A stretch of DNA of 7,136 bases from Streptomyces sp. (GCA_003519485.1 DOWQ01000007.1:3304-10439); one strand, 5' to 3'. Positions 1-6,210 are shown, numbered from the stretch's first letter. Notes: a model not told the origin generated them from the sequence alone. Program-made: numbers and translations.

Positions 1-20
1 CCCGCCCGTCGGTGGGCGGG
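1..20 (-). terminator. Hairpin downstream of the permease gene, probable operon terminator
   Basis: The first 20 bases form a perfect inverted repeat: CCCGCCC, a 6-base loop (GTCGGT), then GGGCGGG. It lies 21 bp past the permease stop codon, where a terminator of the leftward operon would be expected. The stem may be longer, because the window ends at its outer base, and any T-tract would lie outside. Intrinsic terminators of high-GC actinomycetes often lack a clear T-tract, so position and stem perfection are the main support. It could equally serve a convergent gene outside the window. Confidence 0.6.
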
Positions 21-41
21 TCCGGCGCGCGGGGGTTGGCG

Positions 42-1862
42 TCAGGGCGTGGGCGGGCCGACGACCATCCAGCTCAGCACGGGCGTGCTCTGCAGGTACA
101 CCAGCACGCACATGAGCAGTAGGAACACCAGACTCCAGCCCAGGACGCGGCGGAAGAGGTGTCCCTCGCGGCCCTGGTAGCCGACGGCTGCGGCGGCGAT
201 GGCGAGGTTCTGCGGGGAGATCATCTTCCCGAGCACGCCGCCTGAGGAGTTCGCCGCGGCCATCAGGGTCGGTGACAGGCCGGCCTGGTGCGCGGCGGTG
301 ACCTGCAGGGCGCCGAACAGCGAGTTCGAGGAGGTGTCGGAGCCGGTGACGGCCACGCCGATCCAGCCGAGGATCGGCGAGACGAAGGCGAACAGGCCGC
401 CGGCGCCGGCGACCCACAGGCCCAGCGTCGTCGTCTCGCCGGAAACATTCATGAGGAAGCCGAGCGCGAGTACCAGCATGACGGTCAGCGTGGCGAACTT
501 CAGCTGGCTCAGGGTGCGTCCGTAGGCGCTCAGACCGCGGCGGAGCCCCACCTTCAGGATCGCCATGCTGGCCAGTCCGGAGATGAGCAGCAAGGTGCCT
601 GCGGCGGACAGCAGGTTGAGTTTGAACGTCATGGCCACCGGATCGCCGGCGTCGTTGAAGATGTGCAGGCCGGGCCAGTTGAAGATGCGGGTCGCGATCT
701 CCAGTCCGGTGCCGGAGTCGCCGACGCCCTCGGGCCCCGTACCGGTGATCGCGGGTACGCGGGTGGCCAGGACGAAGACCAGGATGATGACGAGGTAGGG
801 CGCGTAGGCGCGGAAGACCTCCATCGGCGAGTCGTGCACCTGCCGCCCCGTCTCGGAGCGCACGCGTGTCAGTACGAGGTCGTCGGCGTCGGCGTCCTCG
901 CCGTCCGCCGGGGCGGCGGGGCCGGGCTTCCCTCCGGGGCCGGGCTGCCCGCCGGGGCGGCCGCCACCGCCGGCAGCCGGAGTGCCGCCCTCTGCCGCGT
1001 CGTCCGCGTCGTCGGGCTCCGTCTCCTGGTAGCCCTCCTTGGCGTGCCATACCCGGGTGAAGGCGAGCACCGCCAGCGCGGAGGCCAGCGAGGCGATGAT
1101 GTCGGTGAGCGGTACCGACCAGAAGTTGGCGCTGAGGTACTGGGCCAGGGCGAAGACGGCGCCGCAGACCACGGCGGGCGGCCACGTCTGGCGCAGTCCG
1201 CGCTTGCCGTCCACGATGAAGACCAGGGCGAGTGGCACGAAAATGGCCAGGATGGGGGTCTGCCGGCCGACCATGGCGCCCAAATCGTCCACGGGCAGGC
1301 CGGAGACGCTGGAGAGCGTGGTGATCGGGACGGCGAGCGCGCCGAAGGCGACGGGCGCGGTGTTGGCGACCAGGGCGACGGTGGCGGCCTTCAGCGGCCG
1401 GAAGCCCAGCGCTATGAGCATGACCGAGGAGATGGCGACGGGAGTGCCGAAGCCGGCGAGCGCCTCCAGCAGGGCGCCGAAGGAGAAGGCGATGATGATC
1501 GCCTGTACCCGCTGGTCGTCGCTGATGGAGGCGAAGGACCGGCGCAGCACGTCGAAGTGGCCCGTCTCCACCGTGAGGTTGTAGACCCAGATCGCGTTGA
1601 TCACGATCCACATGATCGGGAAAAAGCCGAAGGCGGCGCCCAGCAGCCCGCTGTTGAGAGCGTCGCCGACCGGCATCGAGTACACCGCGACGGCGAGTAC
1701 CACGGACACGGCCAGGGCGATGAGGGAGGCGAGCCAGGCCCGCATGCGCAGCACCCCGAGGAGCAGGAACAGCACGAGGAGCGGGAGCATCGCAAACAGG
1801 GCCGACAGCGCGACGGAGTCGCTGACGGGACTGTAGTCCTGCTGATAGGAGGCGAGGAGCAT
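42..1862 (-). CDS. lctP: LctP-family lactate/glycolate permease
   Basis: This 606-residue integral membrane protein belongs to the LctP/LldP/GlcA family, which imports lactate and glycolate, probably with protons, across the cytoplasmic membrane. Family-like motifs are visible: GFGTPVAI (137-144), GSDTSSNSLFGALQ (507-520) and NSSGGVLGKMISPQNLAIA (538-556). A dozen or more hydrophobic segments run from about residue 19 to 600. E. coli LldP has about 551 residues. The extra length here is a hydrophilic stretch at about 274-346, rich in Asp/Glu at both ends and Gly/Pro in the middle, between two membrane segments. The ATG start has GGAAAGG seven bases upstream. The gene follows glcF by 64 bp on the same strand with no obvious promoter between, so it is probably the last gene of the glcDEF operon and supplies the oxidase substrate. 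Family assignment is firm; whether lactate or glycolate is the main substrate is not decided by sequence. Confidence 0.93.
   Translation of the reverse strand: MLLASYQQDYSPVSDSVALSALFAMLPLLVLFLLLGVLRMRAWLASLIALAVSVVLAVAVYSMPVGDALNSGLLGAAFGFFPIMWIVINAIWVYNLTVETGHFDVLRRSFASISDDQRVQAIIIAFSFGALLEALAGFGTPVAISSVMLIALGFRPLKAATVALVANTAPVAFGALAVPITTLSSVSGLPVDDLGAMVGRQTPILAIFVPLALVFIVDGKRGLRQTWPPAVVCGAVFALAQYLSANFWSVPLTDIIASLASALAVLAFTRVWHAKEGYQETEPDDADDAAEGGTPAAGGGGRPGGQPGPGGKPGPAAPADGEDADADDLVLTRVRSETGRQVHDSPMEVFRAYAPYLVIILVFVLATRVPAITGTGPEGVGDSGTGLEIATRIFNWPGLHIFNDAGDPVAMTFKLNLLSAAGTLLLISGLASMAILKVGLRRGLSAYGRTLSQLKFATLTVMLVLALGFLMNVSGETTTLGLWVAGAGGLFAFVSPILGWIGVAVTGSDTSSNSLFGALQVTAAHQAGLSPTLMAAANSSGGVLGKMISPQNLAIAAAAVGYQGREGHLFRRVLGWSLVFLLLMCVLVYLQSTPVLSWMVVGPPTP
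918..953. repeat. 18-bp imperfect tandem repeat inside the permease gene
   Basis: Two adjacent 18-bp units (918-935 and 936-953) share GGGGCCGGGCT and differ at two later positions; a third copy begins (GGGGC at 954). On the coding strand they give near-identical six-residue units, PGPGGQ then PGPGGK, within the hydrophilic loop of the permease. Since 18 bp is a multiple of three, gain or loss of a unit would keep the frame. Confidence 0.7.
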
Positions 1863-1869
1863 GGAGCTA

Positions 1870-1888
1870 CCTTTCCGGGGACGAAAGG
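1870..1888 (-). promoter_or_regulatory. Hairpin containing the permease ribosome binding site
   Basis: Read on the minus strand, CCTTTC is followed by a 7-base loop (GTCCCCG) and GAAAGG, a perfect 6-bp stem. The 3' arm is the only purine-rich ribosome binding site candidate of the permease gene, seven bases before its ATG. If the stem forms in the mRNA it would partly mask that site and weaken independent initiation on the permease cistron. The stem is short and regulation is only inferred. Confidence 0.4.
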
Positions 1889-1916
1889 GACGGAAGTCTC
1901 AGGGACGGGAGGTTGG

Positions 1917-1929
1917 TGACCCTGGGTCA
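1917..1929. repeat. 13-bp palindrome overlapping the glcF stop codon
   Basis: TGACCC and GGGTCA flank a single central T, giving a perfect odd-centred palindrome that includes the glcF stop codon, at the start of the 64-bp gap before the permease gene. It has the size of a small operator half-site pair, but no known site is recognised and it may be chance. The rest of the gap (1863-1926) holds three copies of GGGACG on the plus strand (1878, 1887, 1902) and the ribosome binding site hairpin. Confidence 0.35.
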
Positions 1930-3387
1930 GGGGGAGGCGACCGTGCCGGGGCCGTCGAGGGCCTGGGCGAGCAGCCGCTGCACGGGAACGCCCCGGATCG
2001 AGGCGTCCAGGACCTGCACGGTGTGGGCGACGGGCATCCGTTCGCCTGTCCGCGCGAGTGTGGTGGCCACCTGCATCCAGCAGCCGGGGTTGGCGGTGAC
2101 CATGACCTGGGCGCCGGTGGCCCGTACGGCTGCGGCCTTGCGTTCGCCGAGTTCGCGGGCGGGCTCGGGGTGGAGGAGGTTGTAGGTGCCGGCGCTGCCG
2201 CAGCACAGTTCCGCCTCGGCGGGCTCCCGCAGTTCCACGCCGGGGATGCCGCCGAGCAGCCGGCGCGGCTGGTCGCGGACGCTCTGGGCGTGCGCGAGGT
2301 GGCAGGCGTCCTGGTAGGCGACGGTCATGGGCAGGGGGTGCCGTTCGGCGACCGGGCCGAGTTCGTCGAGGAGTTCGGTGACGTCGCGGACCTTGCCTGC
2401 CAGGGCTTCGGCGCGGGCCGCCCAGCCGGGTTCGTCGCGCAGCTGGTGGCCGTACTCCTTGAGGTTCGAGCCGCAGCCGGCGGCGTTGACGACGACGGTC
2501 TCGACCTGCGCGGCCTCGAAGGTCTCGATGACCTGCTTGGCGAATCGCAGCGCTTCGGTCTCCCGGCCGGCGTGTGCGGACAGCGCGCCGCAGCAGCCCT
2601 GCCTGCGCGGCACGACGACCTCGCAGCCCTCGGCGGTGAGCACCCGCGCGGTGGCGGCGTTCACGTCGGGGAAGAAGGTGCCCTGAACGCATCCGGTGAG
2701 CAGGCCGACGGTGCGGCGCCGGGTGCCGGTGGCGGGGATGCGCTGAGCGAGGCGTTCGGTGTGTCCGAGTTTGGGTGCGAGGGACTCCATCGCCTGGACG
2801 GGCTCGGGGAGCCGGCGCAGCAGCCCGGTGCGGGCCAGGAGGCGGCTCAGGCCGCTAACCTGGTAGACGCGCAGCGGTCCCCTCATGGCGCGCAGCCGGC
2901 GGGGGTAGGGGAAGAGGCCGTAGACCAGTGCGCGCAGCAGTCGTTGCCCGCGGGGCCGTTCCACGCGTCGCTCGAGCTGGGCACGGGTGCTTTCGATAAG
3001 TTTGTCGTACTGCACGCCTGAGGGGCAGGCGGTGACGCAGGCCATGCAGCCCAGGCACTGGTCGAGGTGGCGCACGCTGCCGGCGTCGAAGGCGTCGCCC
3101 TCGAGCCCGGCCTTCATGATGTCGATGCGCCCGCGCGGGCTGTCCATCTCCTCGCCCCACAGCACGTAGGTGGGGCAGCTGGGCAGGCAGAACCCGCAGT
3201 GGACGCAGTCGCCGATGAGTGCGGCGTCCGGGGGGTGGTGGGCGTCGAAGGCTCCGTCGGGGGGCGGGCCGGCGCCGGGCATGCCCAGCCCGACGGTGGC
3301 GGCAGGGGCGCTGCCGGTGACGGGCCCGCCCGGCCGCGGTGCCGAGGGGTGGCCGGGTGTCTTGCCGGTGGGGGTGTCCGCTGTCAC
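1927..3387 (-). CDS. glcF: Glycolate oxidase iron-sulfur subunit GlcF
   Basis: This 486-residue protein is the electron-transfer subunit of a GlcDEF-type 2-hydroxyacid oxidase at the cytoplasmic face of the membrane. Two ferredoxin-like cluster motifs are intact: C61-x2-C64-x2-C67-x3-C71-P and C111-x2-C114-x2-C117-x3-C121-P. They are followed by two CCG (cysteine-rich) domains. The first has C233, C265-C266-G and C305; the second has C362, C395-C396-G and C436. The first motif region, CVHCGFC then CPTY, closely resembles E. coli GlcF. The GTG start overlaps the glcE stop codon by one base and has GGAGGA five bases upstream, so translation is coupled. This start gives an N-terminal Pro/Gly/Ala-rich tail of about 55 residues, longer than in E. 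coli GlcF (407 residues in all). A later ATG (residue 36, at 3282) would shorten it but lacks a good ribosome binding site. The open frame continues upstream to 3981, but that part lies inside glcE and is not coding. Confidence 0.93.
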   Translation of the reverse strand: MTADTPTGKTPGHPSAPRPGGPVTGSAPAATVGLGMPGAGPPPDGAFDAHHPPDAALIGDCVHCGFCLPSCPTYVLWGEEMDSPRGRIDIMKAGLEGDAFDAGSVRHLDQCLGCMACVTACPSGVQYDKLIESTRAQLERRVERPRGQRLLRALVYGLFPYPRRLRAMRGPLRVYQVSGLSRLLARTGLLRRLPEPVQAMESLAPKLGHTERLAQRIPATGTRRRTVGLLTGCVQGTFFPDVNAATARVLTAEGCEVVVPRRQGCCGALSAHAGRETEALRFAKQVIETFEAAQVETVVVNAAGCGSNLKEYGHQLRDEPGWAARAEALAGKVRDVTELLDELGPVAERHPLPMTVAYQDACHLAHAQSVRDQPRRLLGGIPGVELREPAEAELCCGSAGTYNLLHPEPARELGERKAAAVRATGAQVMVTANPGCWMQVATTLARTGERMPVAHTVQVLDASIRGVPVQRLLAQALDGPGTVASP

Positions 3388-4529
3388 TACAGTCCTCCGA
3401 GTAGTCGTCCCGGCGACAGGCGCCGCTCCGGGTCGAACTGGTCTTTGACGCGCGTCATGAGTCCGAAGGAGTCGGCCACCGGTCCCCAGTGGTCCAGTTC
3501 GGCGCGCGAGTCGTCGGGGGCCGAGAGCACGACCGCTGACCCGTCGTAGGGCCTGATCGCGGTGCGCAGTGCGGCCAGGTCGGTGTCCGCGGGCACGGCG
3601 GCGTACGCCACGCCGGTGCAGGCCGAGGCCGTGCCCGTGGCGGTCTCGGGAAGGGCGTCGAGCACGTGGGGCAGGGCGGCGGGTGCGAAGGCCATGCGCA
3701 GCACCAGCGCCCCGGTGGGGCGCTGCCCGAACCAGTCGGGTGGCGTCTCGGCCGGCGTGCCGGCGCCGAGCAGTGCGACAGCGGCCCGCGTTTGTGCCCG
3801 CACCGAGGCCTCGATGCTCTCGAAGAGCACGGCGAGTTCGCCCCCGCCCCCGCCCCCGCCCGCGCCCGCGCCCGCGCGCCAGCGCAGTTCGACGGCGGTC
3901 GGTGTGAGGGTGGAGCGGGCCAGGAGTGCGGCGAGCCGGCCCGCCTCGGCGCTGTCGCGCACGGGAACCAGGACGGCGCACATGGCGGGTGGCAGCGGGT
4001 GCAGCCGCCAGGTGGTGGACACGACCGTTCCCAGGCCGCCGTGGGCTCCGGTGTAGAGCTTGCCCAGGTCGTAGCCCGCGACGTTCTTGACGACTTTGCC
4101 GCCGGCTTTGGCGGTGGTGCCGTCGGCGAGTACGACGGTGACACCGATGAGCAGGTCCCGCACGGTGCCGTATCGCAGCCGGCGTGGGCCGGAGGCGTTG
4201 GCGCTGACGATGCCGCCGAGTGTCGCGCCCTGCTCGGGCGGGTCCAGGGCGAGCATCTGCCCGTGTTCGGCGAGGCGTTGCTGCAGCGCGTGGAGTGGCA
4301 CGCCGGCCTCGGCGACGGCGATGAGGTCGCCGGGTTCGTGCTCGAGGACGCGGTCGAGTCCGGTCGTGCGCAGCAGCAGGTCGCAGGAGGTGGGCGGCGC
4401 CGCCCAGCCGGTCTTCGTGCCGGCGCCGGCGGGGACGACGGTGCCCGTGGTGGAGCGCATGATGTCGGCGACCTCACCGGCGGTTCCGGGGCGGAGGATT
4501 TCGGCGGCCGTCTCGTGGGGCGTGGGCAT
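3387..4529 (-). CDS. glcE: Glycolate oxidase FAD-binding subunit GlcE
   Basis: This 380-residue protein is the second FAD-type (PCMH fold) subunit of the oxidase. Visible landmarks are PAGAGTKTGW (33-42), GATLGGIVSANASGPRRLRY (101-120) and GGKVVKNVAGYDLGKLYTG (143-161). All are in the expected order for GlcE, whose E. coli form has about 350 residues. The short C-terminal half, without the FAD-oxidase C-terminal motifs seen in GlcD, also fits GlcE. The ATG lies one base after the glcD stop (TGAGATG), so the two are translationally coupled; the AGGTG of the last glcD codons can serve as ribosome binding site. The frame is open further upstream into glcD, but the GlcE homology begins near this ATG. 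An odd feature is residues 219-230, an Ala-Gly then all-Gly run encoded by hexanucleotide repeats, probably a surface loop. Confidence 0.92.
   Translation of the reverse strand: MPTPHETAAEILRPGTAGEVADIMRSTTGTVVPAGAGTKTGWAAPPTSCDLLLRTTGLDRVLEHEPGDLIAVAEAGVPLHALQQRLAEHGQMLALDPPEQGATLGGIVSANASGPRRLRYGTVRDLLIGVTVVLADGTTAKAGGKVVKNVAGYDLGKLYTGAHGGLGTVVSTTWRLHPLPPAMCAVLVPVRDSAEAGRLAALLARSTLTPTAVELRWRAGAGAGGGGGGGELAVLFESIEASVRAQTRAAVALLGAGTPAETPPDWFGQRPTGALVLRMAFAPAALPHVLDALPETATGTASACTGVAYAAVPADTDLAALRTAIRPYDGSAVVLSAPDDSRAELDHWGPVADSFGLMTRVKDQFDPERRLSPGRLLGGL
3393..3398 (-). promoter_or_regulatory. Ribosome binding site fixing the GTG start of glcF
   Basis: GGAGGA on the minus strand lies five bases before GTG at 3387, inside the last codons of glcE. 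It is the best ribosome binding site in the operon and is the reason for preferring the GTG over the internal ATG at 3282. Confidence 0.75.
3840..3875. repeat. Hexanucleotide repeat tract inside glcE, G-rich on the coding strand
   Basis: On the minus (coding) strand the tract is three copies of GCGGGC followed by three copies of GGGGGC, 36 bp with no interruption. It encodes (Ala-Gly)x3 then six Gly, residues 219-230 of GlcE. Six runs of three to five G separated by one to three bases meet the usual pattern for a G-quadruplex on the coding strand and in the mRNA. Unit number can change by slippage without breaking the frame. Confidence 0.9.
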
Positions 4530-4530
4530 C

Positions 4531-6063
4531 TCAGAACACCTCGCCCAGCGCCGGGTCGTGGGTGTCCGCCGCCGTGTGCGCGCCGGGGCGCTCGCCGCAC
4601 AGCCGGGGTGTCGGGAAGAGCTTGCCCGGGTTGGCCAGTCCCTCCGGGTCGAAGGCACAGCGCACCCTTTGCATCGTGTCCAGGTCCTCCGGGGTGAACT
4701 GCCGTGACATCTTGGACTTCTTCTCCAGTCCCACGCCGTGCTCCCCGGTGATGGATCCGCCTGCCTCGACGCACAGGTCGAGGATGGCGAAGCCCAGTTC
4801 CTCCGCTGCCTGGGCGGCGCCGGCGACGGTGTCATCGAAGAGGATGAGGGGGTGCAGGTTGCCGTCGCCGGCGTGGAAGACGTTGGCGACGCGTATGCGG
4901 GCCGCCTCGGCGAGGCGGCCGATCTCGCCGAGTACCTCGGGCAGCCGGGTGCGCGGTATGACGCCGTCCTGTACGTAGTAGGCGGGGCTGATCCTGCCCA
5001 CCGCGGCGAAGGCGGACTTGCGTCCCTTCCACATCAGCGCGCGTTCGTTCTCGTCCCGTGCGATCCGTGTCTCGAAGGCGCCGCGTGCGGCGGCCAGTTC
5101 CTCGACCTGAAGGAACTGTGCGTCGACTTCTGCCTGTGGGCCGTCGAGTTCGATGACCAGGACGGCGACGGCTCCCTCGGGGTAGCCGCAGCGGACGGCG
5201 GCCTCGGCGGCCTCGATGGCCAGGGCGTCCATCATCTCGATCGCTGCGGGCAGGATGCCCGCAGCGATGATGTCGCTGACGGTCCCGGCCGCGTCCTCCA
5301 CGGTGCGGAATCCGACGAGCATCGTCTGGACCGACTCGGGCGTCCGGACGGTGTGGACGGTGACCTGCGTGGCGACGCCGAGTGTGCCCTCGCTTCCGAC
5401 GAAGGCCCCGAGCAGGTCCAGGCCCGGGTGCTCCGGTGCGGTGCCGCCCAGGTGGACGAGTTCCCCGTCGGGCAGGACGACTTCCGCGCCGGTGACGTGG
5501 TTGACCGTGAAGCCGTATTTCAGGCAGTGGGCGCCGCCGGCGTTCTCGGCGACGTTGCCGCCGATGGAGCAGACCTGCTGGGAGGAGGGGTCGGGGGCGT
5601 AGGCCTGTCCGTGGGGGGCGGCCTCCCGGCTGATCCAGAGGTTGATGACGCCCGGTTCGGCGACGATGCTCGCGTTCTCCGGGTCGCAGGAGACGATCTG
5701 CCGCAGCCGTGACAGGACGATGAGTACGCCATCGGCGACGGGCACGGCTCCGCCGGACAGGCCGGTGCCCGATCCTCTGGTTACGAAGGGGACGCCGGCC
5801 CGCGCGCACAGCCGCACCGTGCGCACCACGTCGTCACGGTGGGCGGCGAGCACGACCACTGCGGGCCGGACCCGGTACGCGGTCAATCCGTCGCATTCGT
5901 AGGTGCGCAGCTGGGCCGGATCGGTGAGTACCTTGTCCGCTCCGAGCCCGGTGCGCAGCTGCTCCGCGAGGCGGATCATGGTGGGGCCGGGTGAGCGAGC
6001 AGGGTTTTCGCCGGGTTTGTCGTGCTGGTATTCCTGCAGGTACTCCGGGACGGTGGGCGACAC
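4531..6063 (-). CDS. glcD: Glycolate oxidase subunit GlcD, FAD-linked 2-hydroxyacid dehydrogenase
   Basis: This 510-residue catalytic subunit oxidises glycolate (or D-lactate) to the 2-oxoacid using FAD. The FAD-binding PCMH domain spans about 66-240: YECDGLTAYR (55-64), RGSGTGLSGG (96-105), SIGGNVAENAGGAH (166-179), GSEGTLGV (223-230). The FAD-oxidase C-terminal domain follows (about 245-484) with VFHAGDGNLHP (395-405), TGEHGVGLEK (439-448) and FDPEGLANPGKLFP (471-484). The His and Glu-His-Gly residues of these motifs are the likely metal and substrate ligands. Length and sequence are close to E. coli GlcD (499 residues), down to its Phe C-terminus. The GTG start at 6063 has GGAG five bases upstream and GC-rich third positions after it. 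An alternative ATG at 5979 (residue 29) would also leave the domain intact. It is the first gene of the operon, behind a promoter and inverted repeats. A weak alternative name is D-lactate dehydrogenase of the same superfamily. Confidence 0.94.
   Translation of the reverse strand: MSPTVPEYLQEYQHDKPGENPARSPGPTMIRLAEQLRTGLGADKVLTDPAQLRTYECDGLTAYRVRPAVVVLAAHRDDVVRTVRLCARAGVPFVTRGSGTGLSGGAVPVADGVLIVLSRLRQIVSCDPENASIVAEPGVINLWISREAAPHGQAYAPDPSSQQVCSIGGNVAENAGGAHCLKYGFTVNHVTGAEVVLPDGELVHLGGTAPEHPGLDLLGAFVGSEGTLGVATQVTVHTVRTPESVQTMLVGFRTVEDAAGTVSDIIAAGILPAAIEMMDALAIEAAEAAVRCGYPEGAVAVLVIELDGPQAEVDAQFLQVEELAAARGAFETRIARDENERALMWKGRKSAFAAVGRISPAYYVQDGVIPRTRLPEVLGEIGRLAEAARIRVANVFHAGDGNLHPLILFDDTVAGAAQAAEELGFAILDLCVEAGGSITGEHGVGLEKKSKMSRQFTPEDLDTMQRVRCAFDPEGLANPGKLFPTPRLCGERPGAHTAADTHDPALGEVF
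4900..4920. repeat. 21-bp palindrome inside glcD
   Basis: GGCCGCCTCG and its exact complement CGAGGCGGCC flank one central G. In RNA it could make an 8-bp stem with a 5-base loop. It encodes residues 382-388 (GRLAEAA) and may simply reflect GC-rich codon choice. Confidence 0.6.
5233..5272. repeat. Strong hairpin inside glcD, 12-bp perfect stem
   Basis: ATCGCTGCGGGC (5240-5251) and its perfect complement (5257-5268) flank a 5-base loop (AGGAT). Four more base pairs (CATC 5233-5236 with GATG 5269-5272) extend the stem past a 3-base bulge. It encodes part of a segment conserved with E. coli GlcD (DIIAAGILPAAIEMMD, 264-279). It is the strongest stem noticed in the window and is not followed by a T-tract on either strand. 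Confidence 0.85.
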
Positions 6064-6068
6064 TGCGA

Positions 6069-6072
6069 CTCC
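6069..6072 (-). promoter_or_regulatory. Ribosome binding site for the GTG start of glcD
   Basis: GGAG on the minus strand lies five bases before GTG at 6063. It supports this start over the later ATG at 5979, which has no comparable purine-rich site. The first two G of the site belong to the outer arm of the inverted repeat at 6071-6110. Confidence 0.6.
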
Positions 6073-6110
6073 ATTGGACGGTATTTCTTTACCGGATAGC
6101 GGAACAATGG
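6071..6110. promoter_or_regulatory. Nested inverted repeat between the glcD promoter and start, candidate operator
   Basis: Two concentric inverted repeats lie here. The outer pair is CCATTG (6071-6076) and CAATGG (6105-6110). The inner pair is CGGTA (6079-6083) and TACCG (6090-6094) around an AT-rich 6-base centre, unusual in this GC-rich DNA. The right outer arm overlaps the proposed -10 box and the left outer arm touches the ribosome binding site, so a bound repressor would block transcription. Lactate and glycolate operons are commonly controlled by GntR-family (FCD) regulators that bind such short palindromes; that this is one is an inference. The inner pair could also form a small hairpin in the 5' leader. 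Confidence 0.5.
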
Positions 6111-6133
6111 AACCGGCGGGTCGGCTGTGTCAA
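6104..6133 (-). promoter_or_regulatory. Probable sigma-70-type promoter of the glcDEF-lctP operon
   Basis: On the minus strand a perfect -35 box TTGACA (6133-6128) is followed, after an 18-base spacer, by CATTGT (6109-6104). That hexamer keeps the conserved A at position 2 and T at position 6 of a -10 box. Transcription would start near 6097, leaving a leader of about 34 bases before the GTG of glcD. The -35 box is exact; the -10 is weak, which would suit an activated or regulated promoter. Confidence 0.55.
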
Positions 6134-6210
6134 GAGTCACGCACACCCTGGCCCCGATCAACGCCCGCGCTGGTGCGCACCGGCCCGCGGGCGCCGCCGG
6201 CCACTGTGTC

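Noticed and set aside
288..1919. Long plus-strand open frame of 543 codons opposite the permease gene
   Set aside because: It is antisense to a clear LctP protein; its translation is rich in Gly/Arg/Asp/Glu without domains, as expected for a GC-rich shadow frame.
1861..3021. Plus-strand open frame of 386 codons opposite glcF
   Set aside because: Low-complexity Gly/Ala/Val translation, no motif, and antisense to the well-supported GlcF.
3388..3981. Upstream extension of the glcF frame, which would give a 684-residue protein
   Set aside because: The extra 198 codons overlap glcE and are Arg/Gly-rich nonsense; the GTG at 3387 with GGAGGA is a proper start.
4530..4835. Upstream extension of the glcE frame to 482 residues
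   Set aside because: It lies within the conserved end of glcD, and GlcE homology starts near the ATG at 4529.
3666..5712. Plus-strand open frames opposite glcE and glcD (343 and 324 codons)
   Set aside because: Both mirror conserved FAD-oxidase genes and show no recognisable domain or ribosome binding site.
6172..6200. GC-rich inverted repeats after the diiron gene stop as a terminator
   Set aside because: The best stem is only 5 bp (CCGGC/GCCGG) with an 11-base loop and there is no T-tract; the nearby GGTGCGCACC is self-complementary but has no loop. Both are expected by chance in this composition.
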